DNA of 53,463 bases from Arsenophonus fragariae (GTDB lineage Bacteria > Pseudomonadota > Gammaproteobacteria > Enterobacterales > Enterobacteriaceae), in contig JBDPYZ010000019.1 in NCBI GenBank assembly GCA_047291315.1, positions 1-53,463 of the forward strand, given 5' to 3'. The translations under genes and the position numbers were made by a program. A model generated the notes under the pieces. That model was not told the DNA's origin. It saw nothing but the letters and a program-made list of their open reading frames with translations, and searched no databases. Numbering within the stretch: position 1 is the stretch's first letter; the number at the start of each line of letters is the position of its first letter. This document shows, in pieces, positions 43,470-51,047 of this stretch.

Positions 43470-43826
43470 TTAACACCTTTTAACATTAGCGGTTACTCCA
43501 AAACTGGATTTAGGTTTACTGTTAAAAAGTGTGGAGCTATACAAAGCCGCTTTTGGCAGACAGCAATTATCAAATGAGTCATAAACTTTAACTCGGCTAT
43601 ACAGTAATGCTGTTTTAACACGATGTAATACTTTTCCTTTTCTTTTCAGTGAAAGGATAGGGCGTTTAGTGCTTGATATTGTTTGTTGCTTAGAGGTTTT
43701 GACTGGATTTAACGCAGCTTTCAATGCTAGATTGAGTTCTTTATTACGATTATAGGCTGCTTGCTTGGCTCTTCTGTGCTCGTTTCTGCGACTACGAGCA
43801 TTATTATAACCGTGAAAGTTACACAT
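43470..43826 (-). CDS. N-type antitermination protein, module 1
   Basis: 118 aa. An N-terminal Arg-rich RNA-binding helix (NARSRRNEHRRAKQAAYNRN) is followed by KRPILSLKRKGKVLHRVKTA, which closely matches the lambda N segment NRPILSLNRK that binds NusA. It should bind boxB RNA at nut sites and carry polymerase past early terminators. The leader contains a lambda-like nutL. The C-terminal VYDSFDNCCLPKAALYSS is shared with the second N gene. Confidence 0.87.
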   Translation of the reverse strand: MCNFHGYNNARSRRNEHRRAKQAAYNRNKELNLALKAALNPVKTSKQQTISSTKRPILSLKRKGKVLHRVKTALLYSRVKVYDSFDNCCLPKAALYSSTLFNSKPKSSFGVTANVKRC

Positions 43827-43841
43827 ATTTACCTCCTAACA

Positions 43842-43956
43842 ATGGGTTTTGGTGGTGTGTGCCGGAGATAACCGGATAGGTATCAAAGTTAAAATTTCCC
43901 TGGTGGTATAGAAACGAGACTCAACGATGATTTGTGTTTTTCACACACCCTAAAAC
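43842..43956 (-). repeat. Leader of N1 with long-range inverted repeat, copy 1
   Basis: Minus-strand GGTTTTAGGGTGTGTGA (43956-43940) pairs with GGCACACACCACCAAAACC (43863-43845) just ahead of the AGGAGGT ribosome site. In lambda the N leader between nutL and the gene is an RNase III target that links antitermination to N translation. A similar role is inferred. Confidence 0.6.
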
Positions 43957-43973
43957 CTACTGTTGTAGGTTGT

Positions 43974-44005
43974 TCGCTTTTTCAGCGATATGGTCTTAAA
44001 GAGCG
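43974..44005 (-). promoter_or_regulatory. nutL1 site (boxA and boxB)
   Basis: boxA CGCTCTTTAAGA (44005-43994), then boxB TCGCT-GAAAA-AGCGA (43988-43974). This has the 5-bp stem and GAAAA loop of lambda boxB. Confidence 0.88.
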
Positions 44006-44140
44006 GTACTGCTTAATTGTCGTCTCTTGCCTTCATGTTCATATGCCTCAGGCTGGCTACTTGGCAACGTCTGGCTAGGCTTAAGATAACTCGTAGTATT
44101 ATTGTCTGGCTTTTGCCTGTTACAGTGAGTTGATAGGGTA

Positions 44141-44169
44141 AATATACTACTTAAAGTAGAGAGTGTCAA
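44141..44169 (-). promoter_or_regulatory. PL1 promoter with OL1 operator
   Basis: TTGACA (44169-44164), 17-nt spacer, TATATT (44146-44141). The spacer holds the palindrome CTACTT-A-AAGTAG (44147-44159), which recurs at PR1. The segment 44200-44489 toward the repressor gene is AT-rich with no gene seen. Confidence 0.85.
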
Positions 44170-44489
44170 TACTATAAATAGCCAAACTAAAAGTAGTAAT
44201 AACGGTTAAATAGGATTTATTCAAAATAAAGAGTAGTTAAGCTGTTCAAGGGTAAAAGCTAATAAGATGGGCAGTTAGGGAGGAATAATTTGTCTATTTT
44301 TAAATCTGGATTATCAATAGTAGAATTGAGTATTAAATGAGAAAAATAGGCGAAATTATTTTAGATTATAGTCACAGAAACATTTAATATATTATCTAAA
44401 ATGAAAATCACCCTTTGAATTTGCTTTTTGCTAATTTCTGCCTACTCTTTGTAAAATAGCAGAATTATGTTATGAAATGCTACAAAAGA

Positions 44490-44888
44490 CTAATCTTTAT
44501 TAATTTGCTCTTTTGTCCAGCGTTTTATAAATTCATCAGCTTCCATTTTTTGTTTCTTCATAATTTCAAGCCATTCTTTACGTTCCTTCTCAGGGAATGA
44601 ACTAAATATTCTCAGCATTTCAGCTTGTTCTAGTGTTAGTTTTTTAGGTTTTGGCATACCTAATATTTTTGTAACTTCGTTTTCAATTCCGTAATCCAAC
44701 CATGCTGCGGACACCCCCAATAAATTGGCAATTTTTATCATTTTTTCATCACGCGGCTTTGCAGACCCAAGAGTATAACGTCGAGCCATTTCATAAGTAA
44801 CGCCACTGATCTGACTTAATTCTTTGATGGTTATATCTTTATCCTTCATCAATTGATTAAGTCTATCTGCGAAATATAAGTGTTTCAT
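44490..44888 (-). CDS. CI-type repressor, module 1 (no peptidase domain)
   Basis: 132 aa from MKHLYFADRLNQLMKDKDIT, the start consistent with an operator just upstream; a longer frame reaches 44939. The HTH_3 domain contains TIKELSQISGVTYEMARRYT and IANLLGVSAAWLDYG. The C-terminus is short and helical, with no S24 Ser-Lys peptidase region, so RecA-stimulated self-cleavage is not expected. It presumably binds the CTACTTTAAGTAG-type operators on both sides. Confidence 0.87.
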   Translation of the reverse strand: MKHLYFADRLNQLMKDKDITIKELSQISGVTYEMARRYTLGSAKPRDEKMIKIANLLGVSAAWLDYGIENEVTKILGMPKPKKLTLEQAEMLRIFSSFPEKERKEWLEIMKKQKMEADEFIKRWTKEQINKD

Positions 44889-44896
44889 ATTCTTCT

Positions 44897-44983
44897 CTAC
44901 CATAGGTAGAAGTTTATTTGATAAAAGCATTCTGGTCATTTCTATTTTAAGTAGTTGATGAAATCTACTTTATGTAGTATATT
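44897..44983 (+). promoter_or_regulatory. PR1 promoter and OR1 operators
   Basis: Three 13-bp palindromes: CTACCATAGGTAG (44897-44909), CTATTTTAAGTAG (44942-44954) and CTACTTTATGTAG (44965-44977). The last lies in the spacer of PR1, TTGATG (44955-44960)-17 nt-TATATT (44978-44983), exactly as OL1 lies in PL1. Confidence 0.85.
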
Positions 44984-45011
44984 TATGGCGATTTAAAGGA
45001 GAATCAATGAA

Positions 45012-45266
45012 ATGGTTGTTCAATATAAAAACATTACTGATAAAGCCGTTAAAGCTGTTGGATCAATGTCAATGGTTGCACGTAAGTTCAATCTCAAATC
45101 GGTTCAATCAGTAGCAAATTGGATCATAAATAATCAGGTACCAAGTAATAGAGTGATAAAACTTTGTTACTTAGGTAACTGGAAGGTTACTCCTCATGAA
45201 TTAAACCCTGATATTTACCCAAACCAAATAGACGGTATTCCTGCGGATAAGCAAGATACTATCTAA
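45012..45266 (+). CDS. Cro-like regulator, module 1
   Basis: 84 aa. Helix-turn-helix VARKFNLKSVQSVANWIINN, then NRVIKLCYLGNWKVTPHELN and the tail YPNQIDGIPADKQDTI. The C-terminal half matches the second Cro-like protein. AGGAG is 10 nt from this ATG; another ATG at 45007 is in the wrong frame. Transcribed from PR1. Confidence 0.87.
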   Translation: MVVQYKNITDKAVKAVGSMSMVARKFNLKSVQSVANWIINNQVPSNRVIKLCYLGNWKVTPHELNPDIYPNQIDGIPADKQDTI

Positions 45267-45273
45267 GTAATAG

Positions 45274-45309
45274 CGCTCTTTAACAACTTGGCCTCCCTGA
45301 AATTGGGAG
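45274..45309 (+). promoter_or_regulatory. nutR1 site
   Basis: boxA CGCTCTTTAACAA (45274-45286), then a hairpin CTCCC-TGAAATT-GGGAG (45293-45309). The boxB loop differs from nutL1, so recognition by N1 is less certain on this side. The rest of the gap to 45399 holds an imperfect inverted repeat near 45348-45378. Confidence 0.7.
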
Positions 45310-45399
45310 ATTTTTAAATACCCAGCCCATCGGGAGGGATAACTATTATCTAAAACTTAGGATTAAGTTTAGGATAGTATTGCTGCAAAGACTATCAAA

Positions 45400-45711
45400 T
45401 TATTTCGTATGTATGATATTTGATTTGCTTGTGTTTGAGTATTTTCTTACAGAATAGAGATAAGTATTAGGTAAGCAACAGTTATCAAATGAAGGCTGAG
45501 GCTTTTTGTCTTTTAGATTGAGAGTGAGTGATGCAATAGTATTAACGGTCTCATCTTGCTTGTTAAATATGGAATCAAGTATTTGTTCTGTAGAACGGGG
45601 CTTAGGTTTCGCTTCGTATTCAGCGCGTTTTCTATCCCAGAATGCCATTTGTTTTGCCAGGCGACGAGATTTAGCATTGTCTTTTTTAGGTTTAAAGATA
45701 ATGGTTGTCAT
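45400..45711 (-). CDS. N-type antitermination protein, module 2
   Basis: 103 aa from MTTIIFKPKKDNAKSRRLAK, where AGGAGGT precedes the ATG; a longer frame to 45771 is not needed. The Arg-rich DNAKSRRLAKQMAFWDRKRA resembles P22 gp24 (GNAKTRRHERRRK), and STEQILDSIF matches its IIDSIF. The end has SFDNCCLPNTYLYS, shared with N1. The tail of cro1 faces it. Confidence 0.8.
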   Translation of the reverse strand: MTTIIFKPKKDNAKSRRLAKQMAFWDRKRAEYEAKPKPRSTEQILDSIFNKQDETVNTIASLTLNLKDKKPQPSFDNCCLPNTYLYSVRKYSNTSKSNIIHTK

Positions 45712-45727
45712 TTTGTGACCTCCTAAA

Positions 45728-45840
45728 TAAGTTTTAGTGGTGTGCGCCGAATGTTTCCGGTTTGTACTCACAGTCTATTTATTCCCTGGTGTAGAAACGA
45801 TATTTGACTGTTTTGTTATATTCACACACCCCAAAACTCA
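45728..45840 (-). repeat. Leader of N2 with long-range inverted repeat, copy 2
   Basis: Minus-strand GAGTTTTGGGGTGTGTGAA (45839-45821) pairs with GGCGCACACCACTAAAACTT (45748-45729) before the ribosome site. Confidence 0.6.
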
Positions 45841-45852
45841 CTTTGTGGTGTT

Positions 45853-45897
45853 GCTCTAACGCTTATTCAGAGCTTGATTCCAATATGTTAAAGAGCG
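45853..45897 (-). promoter_or_regulatory. nutL2 site
   Basis: boxA CGCTCTTTAACA (45897-45886), then a 21-nt hairpin (45873-45853) with GCTCT/AGAGC arms. The hairpin is the same in sequence as that at nutR2. Confidence 0.82.
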
Positions 45898-46032
45898 AGA
45901 TTACTTAATTACTGATGACTACACTTGCCTTCATGTTCATACGCCTCAGGCTGGCTACTTAGCAACGTTTGGCAAAGTTTTAGATAACTCGAAGTATATT
46001 GTCTGGTGTTTACCTGTTACAGTGAGTTGATG

Positions 46033-46067
46033 AATATAGTAAAGCATAGATTTACTATATATGTCAA
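46033..46067 (-). promoter_or_regulatory. PL2 promoter with OL2 operator
   Basis: TTGACA (46067-46062), 18-nt spacer, TTTACT (46043-46038). It overlaps ATAGTAAAGCATAG (46036-46049), which is found inverted at OR2. A wider 25-bp palindrome (46035-46059) has 9-bp arms TATAGTAAA/TTTACTATA. Confidence 0.78.
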
Positions 46068-46149
46068 TTTAAAATTTAGTTATTCTATTTTAGAAACAAA
46101 AAAACCGCCAAAATATGGCGGCTGCTTTGAAGGAAGGGTAGAATATTTT

Positions 46150-46554
46150 TTAATTTGGTTCGTTTAATCTATTACTTTCGTCTTTATTTCTACGTTTAAT
46201 ATATTCTTCGACAAATTTATCTAATTCTTTAAGTCTCAATTTAAAAGCGGAAATCATAGTTTCTTGATCCTTTAGAGGTAACTGATTAAAAATATACAAT
46301 AGCTCTTTTTCGTTTTGGCGCAATCCCTGTCGCTCATCAACTTCTTCGCCGTATAACCATTCTAGGGAAACGCCAGCAGCTTCAGCTATTGATATAGCTG
46401 AATTTCTACTTATATTCCCCTTTACGAACCATGCGTTTACGGCTTGCCTGCTTACTCCGGCTATTTTAGCCATTTCAGATTTAGACATGCCTCTATCATT
46501 TAATTCTGTCAGTCTCTGAACTAAAGGAGACTCTGATATTTTTCTTGTATTCAT
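46150..46554 (-). CDS. CI-type repressor, module 2 (no peptidase domain)
   Basis: 134 aa from MNTRKISESPLVQRLTELND; an ATG three codons earlier is in frame. The HTH is MSKSEMAKIAGVSRQAVNAW, followed by ISIAEAAGVSLEWLYGEE. The C-terminus is helical, with no S24 peptidase. Sequence and operator differ from module 1, so it should give a separate immunity. Confidence 0.88.
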   Translation of the reverse strand: MNTRKISESPLVQRLTELNDRGMSKSEMAKIAGVSRQAVNAWFVKGNISRNSAISIAEAAGVSLEWLYGEEVDERQGLRQNEKELLYIFNQLPLKDQETMISAFKLRLKELDKFVEEYIKRRNKDESNRLNEPN

Positions 46555-46600
46555 AAACAGCATTGTAAACTTTAACTTTATATTATCAATAAATTAAAGA

Positions 46601-46634
46601 TTGACTTAATATGTAAGCCTATGCTTTACTATAG
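46601..46634 (+). promoter_or_regulatory. PR2 promoter with OR2 operator
   Basis: TTGACT (46601-46606), 18-nt spacer, TTTACT (46625-46630). CTATGCTTTACTAT (46619-46632) is the exact reverse complement of the 14-bp OL2 core. Confidence 0.78.
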
Positions 46635-46655
46635 TTGCCTAATAAGGAGTTTGAT

Positions 46656-46892
46656 ATGACAGCACTTGAAGTTGCCATAAAAAAAGCAGGATCTGTTAGA
46701 AAGCTTGGAGCAATGATCGGAGTTTCAGGAATGGCTGTTAGCAGTTGGAGAATTAAGTACCAAGGAATAGTTCCTGCAAAACGGGTACTTCCCATACATT
46801 ATGCTACAGGGGTTCTTCCCCATGAACTTCGTCCAGATCTTTACCCAAACCCAACAGACGGTATCCCTGCTGATAAGCAAAATGCCATCTAA
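46656..46892 (+). CDS. Cro-like regulator, module 2
   Basis: 78 aa from MTALEVAIKKAGSVRKLGAM, with AGGAG 7 nt upstream of the ATG; a TTG at 46635 is less likely. The HTH is VRKLGAMIGVSGMAVSSWRI. The tail LPHELRPDLYPNPTDGIPAD parallels that of the first Cro-like protein. It is the head of the rightward replication operon. Confidence 0.88.
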   Translation: MTALEVAIKKAGSVRKLGAMIGVSGMAVSSWRIKYQGIVPAKRVLPIHYATGVLPHELRPDLYPNPTDGIPADKQNAI

Positions 46893-46898
46893 GTAACA

Positions 46899-46941
46899 CC
46901 GTTCTTTAACATTTTGACTCGCTCTGAATAAGCGTTAGAGC
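46899..46941 (+). promoter_or_regulatory. nutR2 site
   Basis: boxA CCGTTCTTTAACA (46899-46911), then a hairpin with GCTCT/AGAGC arms (46921-46941), the same 21 nt as nutL2. Confidence 0.82.
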
Positions 46942-46999
46942 CACCACAACCTCATAGAAATATCGAGGTAGGGAATTTTATTACTTAAGGATTATAACC

Positions 47000-47365
47000 A
47001 TGGAATATTCAAATACTATCAAAATCACCTGCAAACCTGAGAATTTAGAATCTTACTTCTACCAGAAGATGGCTTCGGAAGGCGGTAATAACGGGTTTGC
47101 CAAATCACTAGGGATACACCCCTCAACAGCGAGTCGGGATAAAACCAGAATATTTAAATTAGCCTGTCAGGTCGTTTCAGAATACGGCTTGCCAAGGCAT
47201 GTGGTGAGTGTGCCTGATTCATCGACACAGGAGGTTGTTATTACGAATATATCAGGAGAAGAAATACGCAAGCTGATTGATATGTTGGAGCACTTAAGAT
47301 GGCCAAAAAAAGAAGCTCCAGAGTTAAAAAACAATGGAGCTTGCAAATATCATATCGAACTTTGA
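47000..47365 (+). CDS. CII-type transcription activator
   Basis: 121 aa. HTH region FAKSLGIHPSTASRDKTRIF and a basic, unstructured tail (WPKKEAPELKNNG) as in lambda CII/P22 C1. It would activate repressor and integrase synthesis when lysogeny is chosen. AAGG lies upstream of the ATG. Confidence 0.87.
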   Translation: MEYSNTIKITCKPENLESYFYQKMASEGGNNGFAKSLGIHPSTASRDKTRIFKLACQVVSEYGLPRHVVSVPDSSTQEVVITNISGEEIRKLIDMLEHLRWPKKEAPELKNNGACKYHIEL

Positions 47366-47387
47366 GTTTAGTTAGTATTTCAAGGAG

Positions 47388-47414
47388 AAGGGAAACGCCG
47401 AATTTCCCTTTTTT
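47388..47414 (+). terminator. Terminator between cII and replication genes
   Basis: Eight-bp stem AAGGGAAA/TTTCCCTT with a 7-nt loop and six T. It occupies the place of lambda tR1-type terminators and would need N2 acting at nutR2 to be bypassed. Confidence 0.82.
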
Positions 47415-47437
47415 CTTTCAATTTCAACGAGGTCATT

Positions 47438-47611
47438 ATGCCAAAAAAACGCCGGTTTATCAATAAAAACCATGAAGAAAGGTTGTACCCAGATAGTCCT
47501 GATGGGTTATTGGTTGCTGCATCAAAAAATAAATATTTTGCCCGTCGGTTAGTATCAGAATTCAGGAAGTTACAAGGAGATAAAAATGGCAGCAACAGTC
47601 ACCAGTCTTGA
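47438..47611 (+). CDS. Small basic phage protein (57 aa)
   Basis: Starts MPKKRRFINKNHEERLYPDS, with GAGGT 6 nt upstream. It has PDGLLVAASKNKYFARRLVS and overlaps the O-like gene by 26 nt. It resembles short proteins that precede O genes in lambdoid phages; function is unknown. Confidence 0.65.
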   Translation: MPKKRRFINKNHEERLYPDSPDGLLVAASKNKYFARRLVSEFRKLQGDKNGSNSHQS

Positions 47612-48437
47612 TGATTACAGAGTTAAAAACGAAGTCAGGGAGAATGCCGTGGCTGAGATTGAAGATGGATATACACGAATAGCGAATGAACTGTATGAGG
47701 CACTCATTGGTGCCGATTTAACCAGAAATCAGGCAAAAGTAGCGCATGCTGTTTGTCGAAAAACATATGGTTTTCAGAAAAAAATGGATCGCATTTCTGA
47801 TAGTCAATTATCTGAGATCACAAAATTACCAAGACAAAAAGTAAACAAAGCAAAGAATGAGTTAATTTCGATGAATATCTTAATTAAATCAGGTAATAAG
47901 ATTGGGTTAAATAAAATAATTTCTGAGTGGAAAATTCAAGAATGTCACCAAAATAGTGACAAATTAAGAAATGTCACCAAAACAGTGACAAAAATTGTCA
48001 CCAAAAGCGTGACAGCGTTGTCACCAAAACAGGGACACACAAAAGAAACTATTACAAAAGAAAATAAATATAATAATACACCCCTTACCCCTCACGAGGT
48101 GAAAGGGGAAGAATTGGCTAAACCTGAAAAGCGAAAACCCCACACCATGAAGTACAACGATTATCTGGTTGCCTACAACGAGGAAGTGGGTGACAGATTA
48201 CCTCATGCTGTTGAAGCCAATGCCAAGCGTAAAACCCGTCTTAAGAAAATTGTTGCTCTGCTGGCTAATCCAAACCTGGAAGGCTGGCGAGCCTACGTGA
48301 GAGCGTTTGTTGGCATGGCAAAACCGTTTTACTTTGGTGAAAACAATACAGGCTGGACAGCGGATATTGATTATCTGCTGAGAGAAACCACGCTGACTGG
48401 CGTTCGTGAAGGAAAATTTGCCGATAGGGGGTATTAA
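47586..48437 (+). CDS. Replication initiator, O-like
   Basis: 283 aa. The N-terminal winged-helix origin-binding domain has YTRIANELYEALIGADLTRN, QAKVAHAVCRKTYGFQKKMD and DSQLSEITKLPRQKVNKAKN. A central linker is encoded by the iterons themselves, and a C-terminal part for helicase contact follows (residues about 190-283). The origin lies inside the gene, as in lambda O. Confidence 0.93.
   Translation: MAATVTSLDDYRVKNEVRENAVAEIEDGYTRIANELYEALIGADLTRNQAKVAHAVCRKTYGFQKKMDRISDSQLSEITKLPRQKVNKAKNELISMNILIKSGNKIGLNKIISEWKIQECHQNSDKLRNVTKTVTKIVTKSVTALSPKQGHTKETITKENKYNNTPLTPHEVKGEELAKPEKRKPHTMKYNDYLVAYNEEVGDRLPHAVEANAKRKTRLKKIVALLANPNLEGWRAYVRAFVGMAKPFYFGENNTGWTADIDYLLRETTLTGVREGKFADRGY
47943..48085 (+). 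other. Phage replication origin with four iterons
   Basis: Four 19-bp imperfect palindromes of the form TGTCACC-AAAA-N2-GTGACA at 47943-47961, 47972-47990, 47996-48014 and 48019-48037 (the last has GGGACA). An AT-rich unwinding stretch follows (48041-48085). Number, position inside the initiator gene and adjoining AT-rich DNA match lambda ori. Confidence 0.92.
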
Positions 48438-48438
48438 A

Positions 48439-49812
48439 ATGGTCAACTACCAACTCGAGGCAAGCGTAATAGGCGGCTTGCTGATTTCAGGTTTGACGCC
48501 AGATGCCAATGATGTGTTGTCTAGGCTTGAGTCAAATGCTTTTTCCTCTCATTTCTGTCGTGAAATCTACAAAGTAATTCAGTGCCAGGCTAAAACCAGA
48601 AGCATGATTGATATGGTGATGGTGGCTGAACAGATGGGAGAGGGTAATTTCATTCAGGTGATGTCGATGGCTAAAGAGTGCCCAAGTGCAGCCAATCTGA
48701 AAGGTTATGCGAAAATGGTTGCTGAGAATTATCAACGACGGGAATTTTTGACGATGATAAATTCGGTCAAGGATGTTGTTGCCAATGGCACTATCCAGTC
48801 AGCCACTCAGGCTATCGATGATTTTTTGTCGAAAGCAACAAAATTTCGAACTTCGAATGAAGAAATCAAGCCTGTAAACCTGAAAGAACTCATTAGCGAT
48901 TACACAGACTTACTGGAAAATCGTCTACAAAACGGGGAGCAGTCAAATACCTTAAAAACAGGGATAGGTGAACTGGATGAGATAACAGGGGGTATTAATC
49001 CGGTGGATTTAGTGATTGTCGCTGCCAGACCCGGTATGGGGAAAACCGAATTTGCATTGAAGATTGCCAGAAGTGTTGCGAGTCAAGAAATAAGGGACAT
49101 GAATCAGCGACGAGGTGTGCTAATTTTTTCAATGGAAATGGACTCAAGCCAAATCATTGAAAGACAGATTGCACAAGCCTCAAATCTTCCCGTTTCAATG
49201 CTAAGAAATCCCTCAAGATTAGAGCAGGAGCACTGGAGCAGGATAACTGGTGCGATTGGTTTGTTGCATGATTTAGATGTATGGATAGTGGATGCAAGTA
49301 AACTTACCGTTGAGCAAGTAGCCTCTGTTGCCACCAGACAGAAAAAAGAGTATCCCCCGCTATCGTTAATCATGGTTGATTATCTCGGATTAATTGACAA
49401 ACCCAGAGCTGAACGAAATGATCTTGCGATAGCGCATATCTCGGCAAACCTGAAACGGCTCGCAAAAACATTAAAAACACCCGTAATCTCATTGAGCCAG
49501 TTATCAAGAGACGTTGAAAGGCGGACAAACAAGCGTCCTGTCAATGCTGATTTACGGGATTCTGGCAGTGTTGAGCAAGATGCAGACAGTATTATCATGC
49601 TGTATCGTGATGGGGTTTATAACGAAAATTCACCCACTGCGAAGTATGCTGAAATTATCGTAACCAAAAATCGGTTTGGCAAAACGGGTACGGTTTATCA
49701 GGAGTTTAGGGACGGTCATTTTATCGACACCAATCAACATGAAGCAGAAAAAATCTCACAATCATCTCATCAACAAAGTTTAAGACGCCACGCTCAAGGC
49801 GTAACGATTTAA
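48439..49812 (+). CDS. DnaB-type replicative helicase
   Basis: 457 aa from MVNYQLEASVIGGLLISGLT (an in-frame ATG at 48406 lies within the O-like gene). The N-terminal DnaB domain is followed by a RecA-like domain with Walker A AARPGMGKTEFAL, LIFSMEMDSSQIIERQIA, Walker B LIMVDYLGLI and the DnaB signature LSQLSRDVERRTNKRPVNAD and SGSVEQDAD. As in P22, the phage carries its own helicase instead of a lambda P loader. Confidence 0.96.
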   Translation: MVNYQLEASVIGGLLISGLTPDANDVLSRLESNAFSSHFCREIYKVIQCQAKTRSMIDMVMVAEQMGEGNFIQVMSMAKECPSAANLKGYAKMVAENYQRREFLTMINSVKDVVANGTIQSATQAIDDFLSKATKFRTSNEEIKPVNLKELISDYTDLLENRLQNGEQSNTLKTGIGELDEITGGINPVDLVIVAARPGMGKTEFALKIARSVASQEIRDMNQRRGVLIFSMEMDSSQIIERQIAQASNLPVSMLRNPSRLEQEHWSRITGAIGLLHDLDVWIVDASKLTVEQVASVATRQKKEYPPLSLIMVDYLGLIDKPRAERNDLAIAHISANLKRLAKTLKTPVISLSQLSRDVERRTNKRPVNADLRDSGSVEQDADSIIMLYRDGVYNENSPTAKYAEIIVTKNRFGKTGTVYQEFRDGHFIDTNQHEAEKISQSSHQQSLRRHAQGVTI

Positions 49813-49825
49813 TCAGGAAACCCCA

Positions 49826-50083
49826 ATGAAATACCTTATCAAAGCAACCATTGTTAAAAATGGTGGCGCACCTGTGTATTGGCAACGTTATAGTGACAGG
49901 AAACTCTCAAAACAGGATTGTCTGAAAATGTTATCAGAGCCATCAACCTTCAGAATGCAATTCGGGGAGATTAATTATCACTGGACGGTTGACAACGTCA
50001 GTGTGGGAAAGCGTGACAAATTACCCCAGGTGTCAATAGAAAATTTTACCTGTCATCCGCTAAACCCCACCCAAATTAAATAG
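49826..50083 (+). CDS. Small phage protein of unknown function (85 aa)
   Basis: MKYLIKATIVKNGGAPVYWQ; beta-rich, between the helicase and the nin genes. AGGAAA precedes it. No family recognised. Confidence 0.65.
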   Translation: MKYLIKATIVKNGGAPVYWQRYSDRKLSKQDCLKMLSEPSTFRMQFGEINYHWTVDNVSVGKRDKLPQVSIENFTCHPLNPTQIK

Positions 50084-50090
50084 GCAAAAT

Positions 50091-51047
50091 ATGCATATTC
50101 AAAACATGGCAAATCGCCGTGAGGGACTTCTTTGTGCCCAAAGTGAGGACCTAGATGTCTTTAATCTCCGAAAAGCGGTTATTTCTGGTAACTGGTCAGC
50201 TATTAATAACGGTCTCTGCACACTAACCGATTTAGGACTGAAGCATAATGGAAATGGGGTAGTTTGGCTTAACTCTGGTGTTTCCGTTCATGAGGCAGAT
50301 AGTGATACCGGATTTACAGGAGGATATAAAAAATCTTATGAATATCAAGCATCGTTATGCCTAGGTAGGCCATTGGAAAATAAGGTTTTTTCACGTGGCG
50401 TTCATTCACATAAAGTTGATGATTACTGCCTTTTGATACTTAACCGCTCTGATTCATGGGTTGAACATTGGAATCGTAAAAATGGAAAAGCGTTAAGAAC
50501 TTTTGCAGTGCAGATATTAACGAATGAAAGGCAAGACGCTTTCGATAATTGGGTTATCTATCGACATCCTAGACAACATGATAAATATACAGTGATTAAT
50601 ATTGAACACAATAATGCATTGGTCAAAGAGTATATTCGTCATGGCTGGTTATGTGAATCAACCTATGAACTTTCTTTGTTGGCAAAAAGTAATAATGAGT
50701 TTGGTCGATTAATGGCACGGCTTGGTTATATTAAAGTTCGTACACGTAAAATTACGGGCCATAAAGAAACATTCTGGGTATATCGATGTGCAGAGAAGGA
50801 AATTAAAGAATCCAAAGCAAGAAAAACGTTATGTCCATCTAATACATTGATATATAAATATAATAACCAATTTGTGCAGTATACAAAACAACCAGTAAAA
50901 GCTTTTAAACACATCATCGTCGATGGTGAATACTACTATGTTTATGAAGACCATATTCATTTTTTGACGAAAAAGCGTCAACGGATAGCGGGGAAACAGG
51001 TAACCGGTTATACCGCTAAAGCAGTAGATATGATAGAGATTAAATGA
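50091..51047 (+). CDS. Unknown 318-aa protein in the nin region
   Basis: Soluble, basic and rich in aromatic residues, with EYIRHGWLCESTYELSLLAK, LMARLGYIKVRTRKITGHKE and a C-terminal beta part (GEYYYVYEDHIHFLTKKRQR). No known domain is recognised. It is more AT-rich than the helicase gene and overlaps ninB by 4 nt. It could be a nin-region insertion; function is not assigned. Confidence 0.65.
   Translation: MHIQNMANRREGLLCAQSEDLDVFNLRKAVISGNWSAINNGLCTLTDLGLKHNGNGVVWLNSGVSVHEADSDTGFTGGYKKSYEYQASLCLGRPLENKVFSRGVHSHKVDDYCLLILNRSDSWVEHWNRKNGKALRTFAVQILTNERQDAFDNWVIYRHPRQHDKYTVINIEHNNALVKEYIRHGWLCESTYELSLLAKSNNEFGRLMARLGYIKVRTRKITGHKETFWVYRCAEKEIKESKARKTLCPSNTLIYKYNNQFVQYTKQPVKAFKHIIVDGEYYYVYEDHIHFLTKKRQRIAGKQVTGYTAKAVDMIEIK

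Noticed and set aside
47943..48037. CRISPR-like short repeats inside the O-like gene
   Set aside because: Four palindromic 19-bp repeats in a replication initiator gene next to an AT-rich stretch are origin iterons.
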